Below, piece after piece: positions 35,744-45,560 of a DNA stretch of 64,000 nt. Numbering within the stretch: the first letter of the stretch is position 1; each line of letters begins with the position of its first letter. The notes beneath the pieces are model-generated. The model saw only the letters and a program-made list of their open reading frames with translations, made no database searches and was not told the DNA's origin. The DNA is from Amphibalanus amphitrite (Eukaryota; Arthropoda; Thecostraca; Balanomorpha; Balanidae). A program made the translations under genes and the position numbers. The DNA lies in contig NW_024882023.1 of the NCBI RefSeq assembly GCF_019059575.1, positions 124,001 through 188,000 on the forward strand, given 5' to 3'.

Positions 35744-36344
35744 CTCGGGCCTGCCACAATCCACAGTGCATTCAACTATTCGTCATGCTGGCGGGTTCGT
35801 CAAGTATTCCCCTGCGGAAATACCATGTAGCGGCGACGCTGAGCGGAACAAACGGCCGAGAGAAACGACCGTCTGATTAAGGACGTTACGACCAGCACCA
35901 CTCCTTTTACGACTCCTGGCCGCCGTAATCGACATTGTTCCGTCCTGTATCAACACAACATTGGCTCGCACGCTTTACGCGGCTGGTGTGCAGGGTGGCG
36001 GATAGCCCGGGGAGGGGAGGGGGCGGACGAGCTGCGGTAGTACGTGCCCCACGGGAGGGTGGCTGTGCCGTGCCGTCCCTGAGCGACCTCACACTGCTGA
36101 CCGCCAGCCAGCGTAAGGGGGAGGTACAGTACACCTTGCCGCCGTCGGCCGAGACCTGACGCTAGAGGTCTGGGCTCTGCTGACAGTTACGGTGAAAGAC
36201 AATCGAAGAAACTTCTAATGTATGGTGTCCTTACGATGGTAGGGAGCCGAGTGACAGTCAAGGCCAGATACAACCCGTGCAGTCCTATCTCCGAGACCCG
36301 GGGGAACTGTCTGTGGGTGGTGTGACACCGCATCCAATGTACAT
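35744..36344. other. spacer with a doubtful plus-strand terminal-exon candidate
   Basis: A GC3-rich frame ends at 36159 (TGA). Its last about 25 codons, from roughly 36080, read SDLTLLTASQRKGEVQ and on to PPSAET, which looks more protein-like than the surrounding frames. I see no convincing splice acceptor and no homology, so I do not call it a gene. Confidence 0.25.
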
Positions 36345-36600
36345 GTTACAGGCCGTATGAAAACTCAGTCCGTTTGCAAACGGCCTGGCCCGATTCAGGC
36401 CGTTTGCAAATGGCCTGGACAGCCCATCCAGTATGCAAACGGACTGAAAAGTCAGGCCGTTTGAATACGGGCTGAAATTCCAGGCTATATGCAAACCGCC
36501 TGAAATTTCAGGCCGTTTGCAAACCGTCTAGGCCGTATGACAACTTTCCAGACACCAGACCGTTTGCAAACGGTCTAGGCATTTTGAAAACAATCTGGTC
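36345..36600. repeat. FB-A left arm: CCGTTTGCAAACGG palindrome array
   Basis: About eight palindromic units, several perfect, separated by GAAATTTC-like linkers of about 10-15 bp. Later units are more diverged, for example GGCATTTTGAAAACAATC. Confidence 0.8.
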
Positions 36601-37014
36601 TGCATAAAGTTACAGCTGGACAATGTTGAGTTTGTTGAAGCACGACCGTTTCATGACATTACATGGCACCATGAAATCCTGAGGTGCATTCGGCATCCGG
36701 AAAATATTGTCACTCGGATATTCTCCGTCGGAAAATTATTGTTGAGCGCCTATCTTCAGCATGTCTCGTTATCGCAATACCGTTCGTGATCCCCGATGAT
36801 TCTCGCTAGTTCCGGAAAATTCTCCCTGATTTTCCCGATGACGAATGCAGGCCTGGTCAGACTGAGCAGAACTGAGACCCGGTCCGTATAGCGCCCGGTC
36901 GACCCGGGCTTCCCCCGGACTTCAAAGTTTCGCCTTCCACCGCAATGGTCAAGTATTGCCGGCGTACGCCACCGGCCAGCCGCCGGCGGTCGACCGGGCG
37001 CGGTGAGGACTCTA

Positions 37015-37630
37015 ATGTGAACCAGTGGCGCAGGAACTTCTTCCAGACTGGGGCGGGGCGGGGGGGGGGCTGAACCATAATAGAGATCAACCTAGGGTAC
37101 CCCCAAATCTAGTTTTCTCACCGGTTTTAGGCCACTTATTTTTCAGACCTTGGCCTTTTCAACAAAAAAACGAAAATATTTGCAAAAAAGTGAGGTATTC
37201 CGTCTCAACTGAGTGAAGAAACTACCGTTTTGGCAACCTGGAATAAAGGTTTTAATCTGCCAAATGAGTTGCCGAGCCAGTGAAAGAGGTAGATTTTTCA
37301 CTTACATGCTTTCTTCCTTTGTGACCCACAACCCTTAATTTGGGGAGGACAAGCTGTCCCAACGGTTCCTGACCTCATGAAAAGTTGTGGGGCACCGCCC
37401 CCACGGCCCCAGAGCTGTGGGAGCAAGCTTCCCCCACTGCCCCCTCCCCCGGTTCCCGCGCCTATGTATGAATCTATGAAATTATGTTGGTAGATTTCCG
37501 ATTTCGATTCCTCCAGCTGGGGGGGGGGGGGGCTCAAATACATTACGAGCCCCCCCCCCCAGCCGAAAAGTTGGAGGGGCTCAGCCCCCGATAGCCCCCC
37601 CCCCCCGGTTTCCGCGCCACTGACGTGAAC
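37015..37630. mobile_element. 600-bp hAT-like MITE inside FB-A
   Basis: Inverted ends CAGTGGCGCAGGAAC (37023 onward) and the complement CAGTGGCGCGGAAAC (ending at 37622) are flanked by 8-bp near-identical duplications ATGTGAAC (37015-37022) and ACGTGAAC (37623-37630). CAGTGGCG ends with 8-bp duplications are typical of hAT elements. The interior is non-coding with several G- and C-runs. Confidence 0.75.
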
Positions 37631-37950
37631 TCTGATGTTCATTGCGCGCTCCGGCGTTTTATGTTGCAAAATAATCGGTGAGTCTTGTAGTGATACGTTT
37701 CGAGTGACCACCAATAGTGGCTTCACCAGGCTCCATCAACTGAATGGCCGTACACAGGCGGACCGTGAACTTGTATAATTAGTAATATTGTCGAAAAACG
37801 GCCGGGCCGAGCATCAGCACAGTAAGAAAATGTTCGACGTATGTAGACGAGTCATTCGGCATGGAATGCGCAAGCATTCACATGGATGCAATTTGATCAT
37901 CGACCAACCTGGATCCATTAAGTTCAATCTTCAGAGGCTGTTGTACTTCG

Positions 37951-38138
37951 CCAGACCGTTTGAAAACTGACTAGGCCGTTTTCAAACTGTCTAGGCCGTT
38001 TCAAACTGCCTGGGCCGTTTTCATACGGCCTGATATTTCAGGCGGTTTGCAAACGGCCGGCTTTTTCAGGCCGTTTTCAAACGGCCTGACTGGGCCAGGC
38101 CGTTTGCAAACGGACTGGGTTTTCATACGGTCTGTAAC
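37951..38138. repeat. FB-A right arm: palindrome array
   Basis: Seven to eight CCGTTT(G/T)CAAACGG-type units in inverted orientation to the left arm, ending in CTGTAAC at 38132-38138. Confidence 0.8.
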
Positions 38139-39363
38139 ATACATATAATGTTTAATGGTCTGATAAGGAAACAGCCCACGTATGCGGAGGGAGCCCGGGC
38201 GGTTGATCTGCACATTGCGCCATCTCCTCGGGATGCAGACCGCCGTAAGTGAGATATGGCGTGTGTACCGTTATATAAAGCTAATCCGACTGCCCCTGTG
38301 GCGCGGCGGTATTGCAGAGTCAGTGGCGTGTCCCGCGGCGGGGCAGCCACCGTGACGGAATGGGTGTGACCCCGCCGCTGACCTGCTATCTATGCACGCC
38401 AGGTAATGCCACCACACGTTAGGAACGTGCAAACGACGGCAGCGTTACCGAATAACGACCCTGCAGTGGGTGAAAGGCGGTGTTGAGCTCGGATACAATG
38501 AAGATAAGTGAGCTCGGCACAAGATGAAATAATGGGAGCACTTCCGTCACGGTTTGGTAGGCCGAATGGGCCCGCTACAAATGCGATGTGAAAGGATTTA
38601 ATATGGATTAGTAGGAAGAAGGATCTAAAGCACGTGACTCTTATTTATACTCAAGTGCATGCAATGCACCCATTCCATTAAATAGCGCTTAGCCGTGCTC
38701 TGTACTCAGCGAAGTGTGAAAACGTGATGAACAGCATAACCATAGTGTAAAGGTATAGGTGCTTCAAAAACGCGCCACGCTTGGCCACTCTGCTTCCACA
38801 GCCCTCCTCGCCCGAGAACGGTACCCGAGCGCCGTCGGGATGACCGAGTCACCGACCAACCGCGCGCCGTAAATAAATACCACTTATCCTATTTATAACC
38901 GGCGTGTCCAAACCAGCACCGATGACCGAGTCCGCCGCTGTCGGCGCCGCGGCCGACTGTTTCCGTGCGTCTCATCCCGGTGCATTATTACCCTCCCTCC
39001 GTCCGGCGGTGAGTGGCCGATCCGGCGGGTCTATACAGTGCCGCAGGCCGCGCCATTTGTCACACAAACAGCGCCGTGAGAGCGGCGGCTCGTTCCGTCT
39101 TCACGGCCCGTGGCCGCTCCGCTCGGCGGGTCGGTAACGGCACTGACCACCTCCGCGGCCGACTCACAACGATAGCCAACCGGCGCATCTCCACTAACCG
39201 TATGGGATAATCACTAGCCCCAGTGACTCATTAATAGGGAAATTACTATTTAAAGAGCTGAGCTGTGAGAGGAAAGAAATGACTGAATAATTGCTTTCCC
39301 AAGCAATGCTAAATTCAATAAATAACAAAGGCGGTCATCTATTATCTTTTCGTATTTATATAT
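38139..39363. other. spacer between the two foldback-like elements
   Basis: Mixed non-coding DNA, with a GC-rich part at about 38920-39180. A TATTTATAAC motif stands at about 38890 and a GTGAGT at 39009, but the short frame between them has no recognisable product. No gene is called. Confidence 0.4.
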
Positions 39364-39415
39364 GTTACAGGGAGTATGCGATTTCAGTTAGTTTGCAACG
39401 ACCCTAGGGTGGTTG

Positions 39416-39670
39416 TGTTGGGATATTGTGACCGCGCACCGGCCGTGTGGGGCCGTGGAACAGGATGGGTCGGCGGCCCGGCCGTCCGGCCGGCGAGCCG
39501 CCTGACCGCCGCGCGGTCACCGCGCATGCGCTCTGTGCCGTGGTTATATAAGGGCGCGACCGTGACCGGACTGGGTCAGTCGGCGGGTCGCCGTGTCCGT
39601 GCTTGGTCTTCGGTCGCTGGAAGCACAATACACCGTGTCGTGGTATATGCAGCTTTACTTGGCCCTAACA
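39416..39670 (+). repeat. 5' LTR
   Basis: 255 bp, starting TGTTGGGATATTG and ending CCCTAACA. It contains a TATA-like box and appears identical to the 3' LTR. Confidence 0.93.
39545..39552 (+). promoter_or_regulatory. LTR TATA box
   Basis: TATATAAG within the 5' LTR, about 125 bp before its end. The same motif in the 3' LTR is at 45151-45158. It is the likely core promoter of the genomic transcript. Confidence 0.7.
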
Positions 39671-39675
39671 TATTT

Positions 39676-39692
39676 TGGCGCGGTCGGTAGGA
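39676..39692 (+). other. primer-binding site, tRNA-Ser type
   Basis: TGGCGCGGTCGGTAGGA lies five bases after the 5' LTR. It starts with TGG, the complement of CCA, and matches the complement of insect-type tRNA-Ser 3' ends at all but one position, going by general knowledge of those tRNAs. Confidence 0.75.
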
Positions 39693-39856
39693 CCAATAAC
39701 GTAAATGGGCTGCATATGAGTTTTTAAGAAAGAAGATTGCGGTGAGAGTTCTGTGACGGCCTACGCAAGCTCACGGTGGAAAAGGTGGACGGAGCCGGTG
39801 AGTAGAGACTTTGGGTGGTGAGAGGCTCTCTCCAGTAGAGTTCAGTATAACAAACT

Positions 39857-40888
39857 ATGGATTTATCTACCATTTTCCTTTCAAGAGCTTCGAAATTTAG
39901 TGGAGAGTCGGGGGAAGTGTGGCAGAAATGGTTCTGCCGATTCGAAGCTCAGACGGCGAGCATGAAAGCCGGGGACCGGCTAGCGGCTATGGTGGGTCTT
40001 TTGGACGGAGTCGCACTGGACACATTCGCGTCACTCACCGAAGAGTCACGGAAGGACTACGGCAGGGTGGTTGAAGCACTGAAAAGTCGATTCGGTCGGC
40101 AAATAAGCACGTTGCAGGCTCATGCCGAACTCAACCGAGTTTGCCAATCACCTTCGGAGTCTGTTGAAGACTTCTCAGCCAGGATCAGAGAGCTGAGTGG
40201 GCTAGCCCAGCCGGCTCTGCCCAGCGACCACAGCGCTATGGAGGGATTCCAGTGCGGCCGATTCATCTGTGGCCTCCGTGACACGCAATTGCAAGAGAGG
40301 TTAATCAGCCAAAACGTATCCACACTGACTGACGCGGTACGCGTTAGTAAAGAATTCGAGGAGACGAGGAAGACGATCAAGGCAGTGCGAAATCATGAGA
40401 TCGACGTCATCGGGGCGGTCCGCCCGGTCGGGGGTGAAGCAACCGCGGGTCAAGCAGAAAAGACTGTGACGGACAACAACCGGCTCACAGCCATCGAAGA
40501 TCATATTCGCGGGCTACACGAGTCGATATCGGCCATCACAATGGCGCCGAAGACGACAACTGATGCGAGTAAGTCTCGCCGACTTCCCCGGTGCTACCGC
40601 TGCGAGCAGCCGGGTCATTTTCAGCGAGACTGCCCCGAGCGTAGCCGTGGTTCACCTAGCGTCAGATGCTTCGGCTGTGGAGAATTGGGTCACCTCAAGC
40701 GACACTGCCCCATTTCATTGCCGTCGACAAGGGATGGGCGCGCGCTGCCGCTCTGCTTATGTTGCGGGCAGCAGGGCCACTGGATGGCGGGGTGCCAATA
40801 CTTCCAGGGTGGCAGCACTGGCGGAGGCCACTCCGAGACAAGAGCTGCTGATCCCCGGCGGGGCGCCGGTGCGCATCAGGAAAACTGA
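39857..40888 (+). CDS. gag: gypsy Gag (capsid and nucleocapsid)
   Basis: 343 residues, intact frame. The N-terminal half (about 10-190) has the retrotransposon-Gag layout: a WQKWFCRFE block, then ALKSRFG and the ESVEDFSARIREL block typical of the capsid-like domain. Residues 246-313 hold three zinc knuckles CX2CX4HX4C (CYRCEQPGHFQRDC, CFGCGELGHLKRHC, CLCCGQQGHWMAGC). The protein should form the particle and bind the genomic RNA. Pol is in the frame one base back and is open from 40852, so the two frames overlap by 37 bases. A GGAAAAC run immediately before the gag stop could be a minus-one shift site, but it is not a canonical slippery heptamer. Confidence 0.9.
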   Translation: MDLSTIFLSRASKFSGESGEVWQKWFCRFEAQTASMKAGDRLAAMVGLLDGVALDTFASLTEESRKDYGRVVEALKSRFGRQISTLQAHAELNRVCQSPSESVEDFSARIRELSGLAQPALPSDHSAMEGFQCGRFICGLRDTQLQERLISQNVSTLTDAVRVSKEFEETRKTIKAVRNHEIDVIGAVRPVGGEATAGQAEKTVTDNNRLTAIEDHIRGLHESISAITMAPKTTTDASKSRRLPRCYRCEQPGHFQRDCPERSRGSPSVRCFGCGELGHLKRHCPISLPSTRDGRALPLCLCCGQQGHWMAGCQYFQGGSTGGGHSETRAADPRRGAGAHQEN

Positions 40889-42657
40889 ACCGGACTGGAG
40901 CCGTGGGACAGGTCCCAGTCCTCTCGAAAGCGTCCCCACTCACGGCGTCGGCCGTTCGGGTCGTCATTCACGGCGCTCCGACATGGGCGCTGGTGGACAC
41001 TGGTGCCGACTTCACCATGATGCGAAGAGGATTTTATGAGGGGAACCCAGCACTCAGAGCAATCCGGCTCAGCCCGAGCGCGCGCAATGCTATCGGAGCG
41101 GGAGGTACCTCCCTCCAGGTAGTTGGTGAGTTGGAAAACCTCTCATTATGCATTGATGGAGTCAGCTTCCGATGCCCGGTAGTGACCGTGGCAGACGACC
41201 TCGTGTACGACGTGATACTAGGTCGCGACTTCACGTGCATGCATCGCACGGTCATCGACGACGACGCTGGCTCATTCAAGATTGGAACCATGAGCGTTCC
41301 CCTGCCGAGCCGGGAGCAGGTTCGACCAAGACGTGCGCGAGTGCGATTACTGTCGAACGTCGTCATTCCAGCACGGTCAGAGAGCGTGGTAGCCGGTAAG
41401 CTGGAGAGAGTGGACGGCGTGCAGAGTGATGAAATGGGTGCAGCCGGGATATTCGAGCCATCAACCGTAGCGGAGCGGGAGGGACTCCTGACTCCAAGGG
41501 CTCTGGTCGTTGCAGACGACGACGGGTGCGTCTCGATCATTTTGACAAATGTTGGGTCTGAAGAAGTCCGTGTTCTCAGAGGCAGTGACCTAGGGACATT
41601 TTATGATGCTACAAACGAGAAGGACTGCGAGTACAAGTTGTGCCTGGCTGCAGACGGAGGCGTCGAGGACAGTGATGATGATGACGTTGATGATGTGAGC
41701 TGCAGAACAGAAAGGCGTCAGAATACGACGGTGACAGAAGTACTTGATGTGGACGGATCTGACTTCTCAGCGGAAGGAAAGGAGAAGCTCAGAACCATTC
41801 TCAGCGAATATGCAGACATCTTCAGTCAGTATGCGGGTGATATCGGCAAGACAGATTTGCTCGAACACCACATCGACACAGGGGAGGAGGCTCCCGTGAA
41901 GCAGAGACCACGGCGGGTACCAGTTAAACTCCGCGAGCAAGTCGAGATGCAGAAGACGCAGATGATGAAAGATGGAATAATTGAAGAGAGTACAAGTCCT
42001 TGGTGCTCCCCAGTCGTCCTGGCCAGAAAGAAAGATGGAAGTTTCCGCTTCTGCGTCGATCTCCGCGCGATCAACAGCCGAACTCGCGGATGTGCGCATC
42101 CTCTGCCGAGGGTCGACGAGGCGTTGGATACCCTTGCGGGGGCAACGTGGTACACGACGCTCGACATGGCGACCGGTTACTGGCAGGTCCCGCTGGCCAC
42201 AGAGGACCGGGAAAAGACGGCGTTCTCCACGGGCAAAGGACTCCATCAGTTCAGGGTGATGGCCATGGGTCTCAAAAATGCTGGAGCCACATTCCAGCGA
42301 CTCATGGAACTGGTGCTTGCGGGTCTGGACTCGAAACGCTGTTTAGTCTACCTTGATGACATCATCATATCAAGCAGATCCGAGGACGAGCACATCGCAA
42401 CGCTCCGTGATGTCTTCAAGCGAGTGAGGTCGGCGAAGCTGAAGCTCAAACCAGAAAAGTGCCGCCTCGCAAAGCGCGAAGTTACGTTCCTCGGTCACCG
42501 GGTCGCAAAGGAGGGACTCCTACCGGACCCACATAACATCCAGAAGATACTCGACTGGGCTCCACCGAAGACGGAAGATGGCATGAAAAGCTTCCTCGGA
42601 TTGTGCGGATATTACAGCCGTTTTGTCCCACAATACATGGATCTACGAAGCCGCTGA
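40852..42657 (+). CDS. pol: gypsy Pol, first part: protease and reverse transcriptase
   Basis: The frame is open from 40852; the first ATG is at 40903. Counting from that ATG, the aspartic protease has its DTGA at residues 32-35, and the reverse transcriptase carries FRFCVDLRAIN and the catalytic YLDD at 483-486. The connection region starts with FLGLCGYYSRFVPQ, where the frame is lost near 42640-42650 and stops at 42657. The continuation is in another frame (42603-44888), so one small insertion or deletion has broken pol. There is no separate start signal, and expression would normally be as a Gag-Pol fusion by minus-one frameshift in the overlap. Confidence 0.9.
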   Translation, partial: SPAGRRCASGKLNRTGAVGQVPVLSKASPLTASAVRVVIHGAPTWALVDTGADFTMMRRGFYEGNPALRAIRLSPSARNAIGAGGTSLQVVGELENLSLCIDGVSFRCPVVTVADDLVYDVILGRDFTCMHRTVIDDDAGSFKIGTMSVPLPSREQVRPRRARVRLLSNVVIPARSESVVAGKLERVDGVQSDEMGAAGIFEPSTVAEREGLLTPRALVVADDDGCVSIILTNVGSEEVRVLRGSDLGTFYDATNEKDCEYKLCLAADGGVEDSDDDDVDDVSCRTERRQNTTVTEVLDVDGSDFSAEGKEKLRTILSEYADIFSQYAGDIGKTDLLEHHIDTGEEAPVKQRPRRVPVKLREQVEMQKTQMMKDGIIEESTSPWCSPVVLARKKDGSFRFCVDLRAINSRTRGCAHPLPRVDEALDTLAGATWYTTLDMATGYWQVPLATEDREKTAFSTGKGLHQFRVMAMGLKNAGATFQRLMELVLAGLDSKRCLVYLDDIIISSRSEDEHIATLRDVFKRVRSAKLKLKPEKCRLAKREVTFLGHRVAKEGLLPDPHNIQKILDWAPPKTEDGMKSFLGLCGYYSRFVPQYMDLRSR

Positions 42658-44888
42658 GGGAAGCCAAGGTGGTGGGTGACCACCTGACGTGGACGCCGGA
42701 AGCTGAAGCAGCTTTTGAGAATCTGAAGCAGGCACTGACTGCACCTCCAGTGTTAGCCCTCCCTACGTTCCGTGGTACATTCGTCTTGTACACGGATGCA
42801 TCCGACTCTGCAGTCGGTTCAGTGCTCGCGGAGCGGGTGGGTGACACGGAGAGAGTCATCGCCTACGACAGTAAGGTGCTGACAAAGCAACAGCGCAGAT
42901 GGCCAACATATGATAAAGAACTCTGGGCCATCGTTCACGCCATCCGGCGATTCAACCAGTACACAGTTGGAGCAGAATTCGAAGTCGTGACCGATCACAA
43001 ACCACTCACGGGTGTACCGGAGTCCATCAATGTGGAACGTGACGGGACGGGAAGACGTGGCCGGTGGGCCATCGAGCTGAGCTCTTACCAGTTCCGGGTG
43101 GTTGTCCGGCCGGGCCGTGATCACGGCAATGCCGATGCGATGTCCCGGCAGCGACCAGTCAACGGCAATATCTGGACGGGCAAGCGCAGCAAGTCTTATC
43201 CCGCCGAAGCCGGTCAAGCACCCGTGCATACCGCAGCTACAAGAGCCCAAGAACCTGCTTCTGGTGGAGAGGAGGAATGTGTGGGGAAGACTCGAGGCGC
43301 AGCAGAACTTGACCAAGTCTGCGCACTGCCTACTGCGCCACCTAGTGTGAAGGGTGACCAGGCGGGACGCCTAATCACTGAAGCACCAGGACAATCGGAG
43401 TTGCAGACGGCGCAACAAGAGGACGAGGTCCTCAGCGTCATGCGGAACGCCTGTCTGGGCAGTCGGGAACCACCGCCCGATCACCCTCTCGCCGAGTGGG
43501 AGCTACTGCGTGGGAGCTGGACGCAGCTCGAAGTGCGGGAGGGCGTTCTCGGCATGAGGACGAAGTGGGGCTTCCGGGCCCTGGTCCCCGATTCGATGCG
43601 ATCAAGGATCATGACGCTCGCCCATGACCATCCGACGTCCGCACACTTGGGACGGAGTCGAACAACGGAAAGAGTGCGACAGCGCTTCCTCTGGCCCGGC
43701 ATGTTCGCGGACATCCGTCGGTACTGCAGCACGTGTGACCTTTGCCAACGGCGCCATCGCCCTGCACCGAAGAAACGAGCTCCTCTGGTGACGGAGGTCA
43801 CGAGTCAACCATTTCGCAGAATTGCGATTGACATCACTGAGATGCCGGTGTCGGAGAATGGCAACCGATATGCAGTAGTCATCATGGACTATTTTTCTAA
43901 ATACGTCCGGGTGTACCCAGTCAGACGGCAGGATGCCGAAACCGTAACCACGGTGCTGTTGGATTGGGTTTACGACATGGGGGTGCCAGACAGGATTCAC
44001 TCGGACCAAGGAGGCCAATTTGAGTCTGCATTGTTCCAGTGCATGTGCAAGCGACTGGGCATCCAGAAAACGCGTACAACGCCCTATCACCCTGAGAGTG
44101 ATGGTATGGTAGAGCGTTTTATGAGAACACTCAAGGACATGGTCGCCAAATACGTTGACCCTCAAGGAGCGAACTGGGACGCTGACATCAAGGCGTACTG
44201 CATGGCCTACAACACCTCTGTGCACAGCGTCACCGGATATTCCCCGTTCTTTCTGTTGCACGGATTCCACCCGAAAACGCCACTCGATGCGGTCATCAAC
44301 CCTCCGGATCGGGCGGTAAATATCCGGTGCTACCTTGAAGACCGTCTCAAGGCCATTTCAGAGGCTTATCAGACGACTATCAGGAAAACCCGGGCCAGTG
44401 CTACGGAGGCTGCGACCCGATTCAACCAGCGCGCGAGCGGAAAAGGGTTCGAGGCTGGTGACCGGGTATGGATTCGGGATAATAGGGTCTCGGTCGGCGG
44501 GAAGCCGAAGCTGGGACTGTACTACAAAGGCCCGGGCACCATCATCGGCCGCCTTGGAGGAGAGAGAGGAGTAACGTACCTCGTCCATGACGACAAGGGC
44601 AAGGAAAAGGCTCTGCACTTCAACCAGCTAAAGCCAGCTGTGGAACGGGAGTCCCACAAACAGGAAACGTCTGGAAGCACCCGGAGGGACGACGCATCGG
44701 ACACAGCCACAGAAACGCGTCCCAGGAAGCAGACGGGGTCCGAGGAGACTGGACCGGATCCACTGGCGTTGTACTACCTCTGCCGGCGGGCCCGAGATCC
44801 GGTGGGGAATGGGGGTACATCTGTGCGGGGCGCGTATGTGACCAGGTCTGGCAGAGTGTCGCTCCCCCCAGATCGTTTTCAATCCTAG
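42603..44888 (+). CDS. pol: gypsy Pol, second part: RNase H and integrase
   Basis: Continuation of pol after the frame break; the ATG at 42603 is incidental. The RNase H domain begins with D65 in YTDASDSAVGS. Integrase follows with its zinc-binding HHCC region starting near H343 and ending in CSTCDLC, then the catalytic triad D410, D468 and E504, with D468 and E504 separated by 35 residues as in all retroviral-type integrases. The end carries a TRSGRVSLPPDRF motif common at Pol C-termini of this group. No chromodomain is evident and no env frame follows. The purine tract and 3' LTR begin about 120 bp downstream. Confidence 0.9.
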   Translation: MRILQPFCPTIHGSTKPLREAKVVGDHLTWTPEAEAAFENLKQALTAPPVLALPTFRGTFVLYTDASDSAVGSVLAERVGDTERVIAYDSKVLTKQQRRWPTYDKELWAIVHAIRRFNQYTVGAEFEVVTDHKPLTGVPESINVERDGTGRRGRWAIELSSYQFRVVVRPGRDHGNADAMSRQRPVNGNIWTGKRSKSYPAEAGQAPVHTAATRAQEPASGGEEECVGKTRGAAELDQVCALPTAPPSVKGDQAGRLITEAPGQSELQTAQQEDEVLSVMRNACLGSREPPPDHPLAEWELLRGSWTQLEVREGVLGMRTKWGFRALVPDSMRSRIMTLAHDHPTSAHLGRSRTTERVRQRFLWPGMFADIRRYCSTCDLCQRRHRPAPKKRAPLVTEVTSQPFRRIAIDITEMPVSENGNRYAVVIMDYFSKYVRVYPVRRQDAETVTTVLLDWVYDMGVPDRIHSDQGGQFESALFQCMCKRLGIQKTRTTPYHPESDGMVERFMRTLKDMVAKYVDPQGANWDADIKAYCMAYNTSVHSVTGYSPFFLLHGFHPKTPLDAVINPPDRAVNIRCYLEDRLKAISEAYQTTIRKTRASATEAATRFNQRASGKGFEAGDRVWIRDNRVSVGGKPKLGLYYKGPGTIIGRLGGERGVTYLVHDDKGKEKALHFNQLKPAVERESHKQETSGSTRRDDASDTATETRPRKQTGSEETGPDPLALYYLCRRARDPVGNGGTSVRGAYVTRSGRVSLPPDRFQS

Positions 44889-45010
44889 GCCTCGGATGCT
44901 CTCGATGTGCATCACCAGTGTCTGAATCAGTTTGTATTTCCGGTCGCGTTCCGGTCGCGTAGTGTGTCGCGTTTCTTTGTTACTTGACCAAGTGGAAACG
45001 TTTCTTTTAT

Positions 45011-45021
45011 GGGGGGAGGAG
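45011..45021 (+). other. polypurine tract
   Basis: GGGGGGAGGAG directly before the 3' LTR is the expected plus-strand primer site for reverse transcription. Confidence 0.8.
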
Positions 45022-45276
45022 TGTTGGGATATTGTGACCGCGCACCGGCCGTGTGGGGCCGTGGAACAGGATGGGTCGGCGGCCCGGCCGTCCGGCCGGC
45101 GAGCCGCCTGACCGCCGCGCGGTCACCGCGCATGCGCTCTGTGCCGTGGTTATATAAGGGCGCGACCGTGACCGGACTGGGTCAGTCGGCGGGTCGCCGT
45201 GTCCGTGCTTGGTCTTCGGTCGCTGGAAGCACAATACACCGTGTCGTGGTATATGCAGCTTTACTTGGCCCTAACA
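45022..45276 (+). repeat. 3' LTR
   Basis: 255 bp, appears identical to the 5' LTR. It is followed by the GTTG target-site duplication and the rest of the FB-B left arm. Confidence 0.93.
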
Positions 45277-45280
45277 GTTG

Positions 45281-45560
45281 TAACCTCCCTGAACGATCAG
45301 TTTGTTTGCAACGACCCTAGGGACGTTACAAAATAACTGCTCATTCCGAGACGTTGTAACGAAACTAGGGTCGTTGCAACCTCCCTAGTTAGTATGCAAC
45401 GAACCTAGGGTTGTTACAAAATAACTAGGGAGTTTAAGAATTCATCGAGTCTCGTTTCACAGGAGGGCCGTCAACAATCTTGTCCAATGACAATCTTGTT
45501 CAATCTAGCTCATTTAAAAAGAAAAGGGGAACAAAATTTGAACATTCAGCTCAGGAGTAT
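45281..45560. repeat. FB-B left arm, inner portion
   Basis: Complementary to 47990-48270 with few differences. It contains GCAACGACCCTAGGGACGTT, ACTAGGGTCGTTGC and GCAACGAACCTAGGGTTGTT palindromic units spaced about 45-50 bp, then a non-palindromic segment ending CTCAGGAGTAT. Confidence 0.8.

Larger units (their letters stand above)
36345..38138. mobile_element. foldback-like element with palindrome-array arms (FB-A)
   Basis: The ends are inverted: GTTACAGGCCGTATGAAAAC at 36345 and its near-complement ending at 38138. Both arms (36345-36600 and 37951-38138) are arrays of the palindrome CCGTTTGCAAACGG and its variants, flanked by CAGG and CCTG, spaced about 30-40 bp. The arms face each other across a non-coding interior that holds a hAT-like MITE. 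Arms made of tandem subrepeats are the hallmark of foldback-type elements. The flanks GTACAT and ATACAT match at five of six bases and may be the target-site duplication. Superfamily not recognised. Confidence 0.7.
39416..45276 (+). mobile_element. Ty3/gypsy LTR retrotransposon, Mag-like, young
   Basis: Two 255-bp LTRs (39416-39670, 45022-45276) appear identical by eye, begin TG and end CA, and are flanked by the 4-bp duplication GTTG (39412-39415, 45277-45280). There is a primer-binding site, gag, pol in the order protease-reverse transcriptase-RNase H-integrase, a purine tract, and no env. Integrase after RNase H is the Ty3/gypsy order. The tRNA-Ser type primer site and a Gag with three zinc knuckles suit the Mag lineage. 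Identical LTRs imply recent insertion, yet pol carries one frame break. The intact right arm of FB-B supplies the empty site and confirms the boundaries. Confidence 0.93.

Noticed and set aside
36080-36159. Plus-strand terminal exon ending in PPSAET
   Set aside because: The peptide is plausible, but I see no clear acceptor; kept only as a remark.
38890-39010. A first exon with TATA-like box and GTGAGT donor
   Set aside because: The motifs are common by chance, and the intervening frame has no recognisable signal.
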